Of a DNA stretch of 64,000 nt, positions 59,115 to 64,000 are shown one piece after another. Each line of letters starts with the position of its first letter. Positions within the stretch are counted from its first letter, which is position 1. Origin of the DNA: Ligustrum vulgare. Taxonomy: Eukaryota; Streptophyta; Magnoliopsida; Lamiales; Oleaceae. The stretch covers positions 16,072,133 through 16,136,132 of the forward strand of contig OY743187.1 in the NCBI GenBank assembly GCA_963555705.1, written 5' to 3'. The notes beneath the pieces were generated by a model. The model ran no database searches, was not told the origin of the DNA, and saw only the letters and a list, made by a program, of their open reading frames with translations. Position numbers and translations under genes: made by a program.

Positions 59115-59625
59115 CTTCAGGCAGGATCGGCCAACCTTTGTACAACCGAAACTGCCAATTCGGTCGACCAGGTGTTCGACCAAAATAGTTTCGGTCGACC
59201 AGTTCAGTCGACCGAAAGTCCCCAGAATAGAATAGCGGGGTTTTTTGTGCAATTTTGCAAACTTTCTTTTCTTTCAATTTGTATATCTTCTTGTAAAGCC
59301 TCAAACCCTAGTTAGTTTTGGAACATTGAAGAGCACTCCTTGAGAGTTTGAGAGGTAAAAATCCTTTCTTTATCTTGTAACATTTTCTTGGAATTTATTT
59401 CAACTTATATATTGAGGGCTTGTTCTTGTGTATTTGTTGATATTTATTCCACAAGTCTTGGTATTTGTCTTAATCTCTCCATTGGCTAGGGTTAACTTTC
59501 CTTAGAATTTTGGTTAGGTTAAACTTGGGCCAAGATTTCTCATTTATTACCTATTTTAGCTTTCTTGGGTTGATATATTATTGTTGTGGGAATTTTTGGT
59601 TTAATCACCAAAGGGGTTCGCATCA
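58856..59625 (+). repeat. gypsy 3' LTR with palindrome array
   Basis: It starts TGATGAGAATCC directly after the purine tract AAGAGGGAGGGGA and ends GGTTCGCATCA. Palindrome copies or degenerate forms start at 59056, 59076, 59136, 59158, 59170, 59189 and 59202; steps are 20, 60, 22, 12, 19 and 13 bp. The related LTR at 46850-47590 has the same order of steps. The LTR is 770 bp and overlaps the end of pol. Confidence 0.82.
59056..59217 (+). promoter_or_regulatory. Palindromic array TTTCGGTCGACCGAAA in U3
   Basis: The copy at 59056-59071 is a perfect 16-bp palindrome. The others keep the TCGACC or TCGATC core with one intact arm. Copies at 59158/59170 and 59189/59202 overlap or abut by their arms. 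The position in U3, upstream of a TTTGTATATC stretch at about 59279, suggests a transcriptional role. That role is inferred. Confidence 0.6.
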
Positions 59626-59869
59626 CTTATACTTACGGCCGTAAATTGAAAATCTTGAAATTCTGCATTTAACCCGAGGGGAGGTTACGGCCGTGAATAA
59701 TGTTGGTTACGGCCGTGACAGCCCTTCTGCATAATTTTCGGTTCTTTTTGACATGGTTTTGATCTTCAAAGCTCGTCGAACCTGCTGAATTCTTGTTTTG
59801 GCTTGAATATTTATATTTTCCCGTCAAGCCTGCTATGACTCCGATTGTCGAGGGTCCTGGATCACATCA
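59626..59869 (-). repeat. Truncated 3' LTR of the non-autonomous element
   Basis: Matches 61831-62064 closely, with palindromes at 59707, 59685 and 59633. Here the first pair is 22 bp apart, whereas the 5' LTR copy has lost nine bases between them (13 bp apart). The LTR starts at 59869 on the minus strand and is cut at 59626 where the gypsy LTR ends. Confidence 0.82.
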
Positions 59870-59881
59870 TACCCTCCTTCT

Positions 59882-60891
59882 TTAGGATGATTCGTCCCGA
59901 ATCATAGCTTTGTTCATGAATGCAACTGCTCCCCCTGGATCAAACGAAAAATTATTGCTTCCATGCCAGTGGGATGCCCAATAGTATTTTGTAACTTGGG
60001 TTACATGAATGGATTGAAGCTCGAGCTTGAATTGCCATGATTGGTGTGACTCAAGCTCCCAAGTGTAAGAAATCTGCAAGAAAGAATTAAATAGAATGGG
60101 GAGGGACATGTTAGCTTCATGAGGTACAAGGTATGGATCCTTGTATTCATGATAAACCACCATCACCACTTCTTTTTTACGAACCACGAGGCCCTCCTCT
60201 TCACCTCGTTCTTCCTTTGCATTTTCAAAATTTTTACTTTCAAATTCGACCACATCTTCTACCTCCAGATTTTTATTACTAATTTCATGCACTCCCCCAA
60301 CGGTATTCAAATGTGGATCTACCAATTCAAAGCTCAAAATTTGAACTTCCTACCCCAACTTCTAATTCCTCATCATATTTTGGAGTTTGTTCACATAACT
60401 CCACGTTTTCAACTCCTACCACAAAGTTCGGGGTCTCTTCAACTACTTCTAATTCATGTTTCAAGCCTCCCTCCTTCTTTTCAACATTCATATCCCGAGG
60501 CTCAACTATAACATGTATTTCACTCTCCTCTAGCCATTTAATCACTGCCTTTCGTTTCTCATCCTTTTTTCGCAATTTAGCCAAATATTTTCTTTCTACC
60601 TCCCGTTCACACCTCAATCTTTCCTCATAAATTTCTTTTTGAATTTTCAAAATTGCTTTTGAATCAATCTAAGCTCCTCTCTTAACCCCGATTCCATCCC
60701 TAGGTTTAGGATCACGCCTATAATCACTACGATTTGCTTGAGATCGCCCCTTTTTCAATTTCCCTTCCCTTTCATCTAATTTATCCAACCTAACCAAAGC
60801 CTCATTCAAAAATCTCCACATACGATCTTTGGCATTTTCATGGGAATTGGACATTGTAAAATTTATGTGGAAGGACACAGAAAAAGAATAA
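59882..60891 (-). pseudogene. Unrecognised coiled-coil-like ORF of the non-autonomous element
   Basis: Begins MSNSHENAKDRMW near 60853. An in-frame TAG at 60669 separates the first 61 codons from the next part, which is highly charged (EEKYLAKLRKKDEKRKAV-like, glutamate/lysine-rich) and likely helical. A frame change near 60330 leads to a conserved-looking C-terminal part (YTWELESHQSWQFKLEL, then HWHGSNNFSFDPGG) ending at 59882, just before the purine tract. The N-terminal LNEALVRLDKLDE is of the same style as gag starts in this area. I do not recognise the family. It may be a diverged gag, or a captured gene. Confidence 0.55.
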
Positions 60892-61279
60892 TGAAAACAA
60901 AGGATCAAGAAATTCAAGAAAGTGGTTCTTGAATGGACTCTCTTTTTTTTTTTTTTGAATTTTAGGATGAATTTTCGGAATAAATAAAATAATAAAAAAA
61001 ATAATTTTTTTTTATAAATCCGAAAATTCGACAACGAACACAACAAAACAAACGGAACTTAATTCGGATAAGAATTAAGCAAAACAAACACTTTTGAATT
61101 TTGTTGGGTTTTTATATGGATCAAACAAAGAAAAAAATTTACTGGCACGAAGAACAAGAAAATCAAGAAAAGAAAGACTCAACAACAAGATATGGATGAT
61201 TTTTATGAGACTCGATGATAGACATAAAAATCAAACTGGATAGAAAAACCTGAATTCAGAGTCCAGCTCTGATACCAGA

Positions 61280-62064
61280 TGATAAGATTCGAAGCGCGGA
61301 AGAAACGCCAGAAAGTTCCGAACTCAGGTTGTGGTTGGACGGATGAATCATGACCTGATATTCACGACGCGATGGCTCGACGATGCGGAATAAAGAACCA
61401 CGACTTTTGAAACGCCATAAGGATTTGTCCAATCTCCTTGATAAGTCTCTGATTTGAACGCCACAAATATTCTAGCAAATATTTGATAAGTTCTGGATGA
61501 ACGCCACAAGATAATCAATCTTGATAAGTTTGGGTTTGTAATGTGAATCCACACATTAAACAATTGAAAAACATTCAATCTCTATTTTATTTAATCATCC
61601 AAATCTTAATTTACAATGAATCAAAAAGACGTATAAATAAGCAAAATAAAACTCTAATCGCTAATTTACTAAAAATAGAATTCTAAGTAACCTAAAATAG
61701 CTAAAACTGATAAGGAAATAAAATAATGCGAAAATCTGGAAAAAAAATCTGATCCGTTAATCCGTTACGGCCGTAAAGATGACACTTACGGCCGTAAGTG
61801 TGTTTCTGGTTAAGGTTACAGCCGTAACACTTATACTTACGGCCGTAAATTGAAAATCTTGAAATTCTGCATTTAACCTGAGGGGAGGTTACGGCCGTTG
61901 GTTACGGCCGTGACAGCCCTTCTGCATAATTTTCAGTTCTTTTTGACACGGTTTTGATCTTCAAAACTCGTCGAACCTACTGAATTCTTGTTTTGGCTTG
62001 AATATTTATATTTTCCCGTCAAGCCTGCTATGACTCCGATTGTCGAGGGTCCTGGATCACATCA
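61280..62064 (-). repeat. 5' LTR of the non-autonomous element (785 bp) with TTACGGCCGTAA array
   Basis: On the minus strand it runs from TGATGTGATCCAGG at 62064 to TCTTATCA at 61280, two bases before the primer site. Palindromes are at 61902, 61889, 61837, 61816, 61786 and 61765 (left coordinates), steps 13 (22 in the other copy), 52, 21, 30 and 21. A candidate TATA box (TTATTTATAC on the minus strand, 61631-61640) lies about 125 bp downstream of the array. Confidence 0.85.
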
Positions 62065-62281
62065 GTTATCATGCCCATAGAATTCATCAAGATATCGCTC
62101 ACAACATGATCCATAAATATTTAACAAATTTGGATTACTAACACGCATGCCCTTAACATCTTCAAATTAAAATGAGTGGACATTTAGAAATGTTAGAAGC
62201 GAAGTCCTTTTATCATCAAGATATTCCAATAAATTTCTCCCATGGACTTCCCCAACTAGCAATTTCTTAAGAGAGCAAATA
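62065..62281 (-). pseudogene. Probable gypsy integrase relic
   Basis: On the minus strand the reading CSLKKLLVGEVHGRNL resembles the integrase zinc-finger start [15 protein letters not shown] of the gypsy nearby. The rest is too broken to follow. It forms the flank between two LTR elements of opposite orientation. Confidence 0.4.
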
Positions 62282-62523
62282 TGATGTGATCCAGACCACG
62301 GATACAAGCCCGCACAAAGATCCGTTGAAGATCCGAGGAGGGCCGATGACTCGATTGCAGACAAAGAGGGCCAAGGAAGCAATGGACAAGTTAGTTCAAG
62401 AAACAATGGCCAAAACAATGTTCGTGTCATCGAAAGAAGCAAGTTCCATGTTGGGACCGAGCCAAAACGACGAATGGATCAACCTCATTCAAGCTGTCGA
62501 AGAAGATTGCCAAATTTCAAGAA

Positions 62524-62756
62524 TTACGGCTGTAATTCATAATTCTCACGGCCGTAACCAACTTGCTGCTGAAAACTGAATTTTTGAAGAAATTGGACTT
62601 ACGGCCGTAACTAATATTTTTCACAGCCGTAACGCAGCATCGGATCAAAAACAGGAATTTCAGAATTAAGGCTTACGGCCGTAAAAGGAGTCTCACGGCC
62701 GTAACGGTGAAACAGAATGAGTCTTACGGCCGTAAGGAAATTAGTCACTGCCGTAA
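62524..62756 (+). promoter_or_regulatory. Paired palindrome array TTACGGCCGTAA / TCACGGCCGTAA
   Basis: Eight 12-bp sites start at 62524, 62546, 62599, 62621, 62673, 62693, 62724 and 62745. They alternate: odd members start TTAC, even members TCAC. Steps are 22, 53, 22, 52, 20, 31 and 21 bp, so four pairs, each about two helical turns apart. The last site is about 97 bp upstream of the TATA-like box. An enhancer role is inferred from position and regularity. Confidence 0.65.
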
Positions 62757-62852
62757 ATTCAAATACGCGTAATTTTAGGGTTTTAATTATTTCCTTATTT
62801 TTTTGGTATTTGTTTCCTTGTTTAATTAGAACTCTTTAGTCGGGTTTTGACC

Positions 62853-62862
62853 CTATTTATAG
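62853..62862 (+). promoter_or_regulatory. Candidate LTR TATA box
   Basis: CTATTTATAG lies downstream of the palindrome array and upstream of the R/U5 part. Its position is matched by TTATTTATAC at 61631-61640 (minus strand) in the related LTR. No transcript evidence is available. Confidence 0.4.
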
Positions 62863-63735
62863 GGATGTAATTTTCATTATTCATTACACAACTTTGATAT
62901 TATAATTGAGAGGCTATTTTGCTTTCACAATCTTATTCTTAATTGAATAAAATCCGAACTTGCGAGTTATTCTTGGTTGTGCAAATCTCGGTGAGAATTA
63001 TTATTTCTTGTGATCAAGAGGTCAATATATCCCAGTGATTGTATTGGTTGCTTGGTTCAATTAATTTTAATTGGATCCATAAATCGTGGTTCTTGGCGTT
63101 CTTGGGTCGATTTCAATATTTTGTGGGTTGCGTAGCTACAATTGCTACGTAGTTTGTATCATTTGGTATCAGAGCTTAGGCTCCAAAAATCAAGGTTATA
63201 TCTTTGTTTTGTTTTCTTGAGTCTTCTTTAATCTTGTTCTTCGTGTTCTTCCAGTTCTTGAGTCTTTAATCCAAAAAGTGTCACAAAAAAATTCAATAGT
63301 CGTTATTTCCTTCGTTTGTTATCCAAATTAAATTTCGTTTGTTTCATCTTTCTCGAAGTTGAATTTTCGAGAAATCTAAAAAAAAAAAAACGAAAATTCT
63401 CAGTCCAATTACAATAGCAGTTATTTGATTTCAAAGAAATATATTCTTGACTCAATCCTAGTTTCCATAAAAGTGTCAAGTTCTATATCGAGTCAAATTC
63501 CATTATCTAAAGGTCTTCTTTCAAGTTTTCCAAACAGTTCATAAAATTCTCACTCTTACTCAATTTGAATCATTCGGGCTTAAACTTGTTTGAGTTCGGT
63601 TCGTTCTTTGAAGCAATTGGGGTGAAAGTCATTGAGTGGAAAAAGGCAGAGAGGTGAGATCAATAGAGGGTAAAAGCCAAATTTGAGTGATACACGAGCG
63701 AAATACACGTGAGGCATATAATATTTAGTTTTAGG

Positions 63736-64000
63736 ATGTCTGAACAATCTGCTACTACAAAAAACAACGATCGAGCCAACATGACGGAAGAGATGGTACA
63801 ACGGTTTGAGCGGTTGTTTGGGGATGTGATAGGTAGGCTAGAAAGGCTTGAGCAATCTCGGGAAGTGCCTAATGCCCGCAGGCAAGGTGGGCAAGGTCGT
63901 AGAGTAGAGGGGGTCGATGAGAATGAAGAAGGTAGTGATTTTGACGATGGGGTAATTGTGGATAGAGTAATTAGGCATGGAAGAAGGCATAGAGATCTTG
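63736..64000 (+). CDS. gypsy gag, N-terminal part (cut by window edge)
   Basis: ATG at 63736, 574 bases after the LTR, open to the last base (88 codons). The start MSEQSATTKNNDRANMTEEM leads into a helical stretch (RFERLFGDVIGRLERLEQ) and an acidic then arginine-rich part, the usual style of gypsy gag N termini upstream of the capsid region. The capsid and later domains should lie to the right of the window. Whether the copy is intact cannot be judged. Confidence 0.75.
   Translation, partial: MSEQSATTKNNDRANMTEEMVQRFERLFGDVIGRLERLEQSREVPNARRQGGQGRRVEGVDENEEGSDFDDGVIVDRVIRHGRRHRDL

Larger units (their letters stand above)
55134..59625 (+). mobile_element. Ty3/gypsy element with nearly intact pol, 5' part missing
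   Basis: It starts inside gag at 55134, next to the LARD LTR, and ends with its 3' LTR at 59625 (CGCATCA). Gag tail, protease, reverse transcriptase, RNase H and integrase are in normal order. Pol extends into the 3' LTR and has no chromodomain, which fits CRM-type chromoviruses by recollection; this assignment is tentative. The 5' LTR, primer site and N-terminal gag are absent. Confidence 0.88.
59626..62064 (-). mobile_element. Non-autonomous LTR element with unrecognised ORF, minus strand
   Basis: The 5' LTR is 61280-62064, the tRNA-Met primer site lies at 61266-61277 (minus strand), an ORF region follows at 59882-61046, then the purine tract AAAGAAGGAGGGTA (59870-59883), and a 3' LTR truncated to 244 bp (59626-59869) at the junction with the plus-strand gypsy. 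The internal region is only 1.4 kb and has no protease, polymerase or integrase, so it depends on other elements. The neighbouring gypsy at 62282 shares the U3 palindrome type and is a candidate partner. Confidence 0.78.
62282..63161 (+). repeat. gypsy 5' LTR (880 bp) with pol tail and palindrome pairs
   Basis: TGATGTGATCC to TTTGTATCA. The first 298 bases remain open and read as a gypsy pol tail (DPLKIRGGPMTRLQTKRAKE), which in a 5' LTR is not translated but marks where pol ends in the 3' LTR. Eight palindrome copies follow at 62524-62756. A TATA-like CTATTTATAG is at 62853-62862. Confidence 0.85.
62282..64000 (+). mobile_element. Ty3/gypsy element, 5' end (LTR, primer site, gag start), continues beyond window
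   Basis: The 5' LTR is at 62282-63161, the primer site TGGTATCAGAGC at 63164-63175 with a 2-bp spacer, and gag starts at 63736, still open at the right edge. LTR start TGATGTGATCC is the same as in the minus-strand non-autonomous element. The presence of a pol C-terminus inside the 5' LTR shows that pol runs into the LTR in this family too. Confidence 0.85.

Overview
The window is nuclear DNA of a flowering plant, most likely a eudicot. The evidence is a multi-exon CACTA transposon gene with GT-AG introns, plant-type Ty1/copia and Ty3/gypsy elements primed by initiator tRNA-Met, an NF-YC transcription factor gene, relatives of plant J-proteins with DUF3444, a fragment of plant mitochondrial DNA carrying trnC-GCA, and AT-rich spacers. 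There is nothing bacterial, no CRISPR array and no rRNA. Host genes are sparse: one clear intact gene (NF-YC, minus strand, 26.4-27.0 kb), one intact but truncated DnaJ/DUF3444-family paralogue (22.3-22.9 kb), and several wrecked relatives of it.

Layout. 1-6434: most of a CACTA (En/Spm) element on the minus strand, with an intact tnp2-type transposase, a damaged five-exon second gene, and one terminus with hairpin-forming subterminal repeats. 6435-8600: a host spacer that recurs near 28.9-29.6 and 42.0-43.2 kb, plus a probable LTR-like insert. 8607-13192: a copia element inserted in another copia gag, both truncated. 13193-22916: tandem copies of a decayed DnaJ/DUF3444-related unit, broken by a 2.1-kb solo LTR and several MITEs. 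22917-30631: spacers and NF-YC. 30632-40327: a DnaJ pseudogene split by a complete but dead chromovirus (TSD CCAAG), whose integrase is itself split by a 2.3-kb solo LTR (TSD ATTGG). 40.5-41.8 kb: a mitochondrial insert with trnC, then a LINE remnant. 42.0-46.8 kb: repeated spacer, degraded CACTA-like termini, and a MITE containing a solo LTR.

46850-64000 is a dense LTR-retrotransposon cluster: a minus-strand gypsy 3' fragment, a large non-coding element with 2.9-kb LTRs, a plus-strand gypsy with a nearly intact pol, a minus-strand element with an unrecognised coiled-coil-like ORF and no reverse transcriptase, and the start of another gypsy running off the right edge.

The most striking unexplained signal is in the U3 part of the gypsy-type LTRs. 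Two LTR families carry arrays of different perfect palindromes, TTTCGGTCGACCGAAA (46850-47590 and 58856-59625) and TTACGGCCGTAA (59626-59869, 61280-62064 and 62282-63161). Within each family the spacing is kept almost to the base. Between families the layout is similar (elements about 20-22 bp apart, then gaps of 52-61 and about 31 bp) although the motif differs. The arrays lie upstream of candidate TATA boxes. They look like binding arrays for a dimeric factor in which motif and reader co-evolve. The reader is not identified here. All family and clade names are by recognition of motifs, without a database search.
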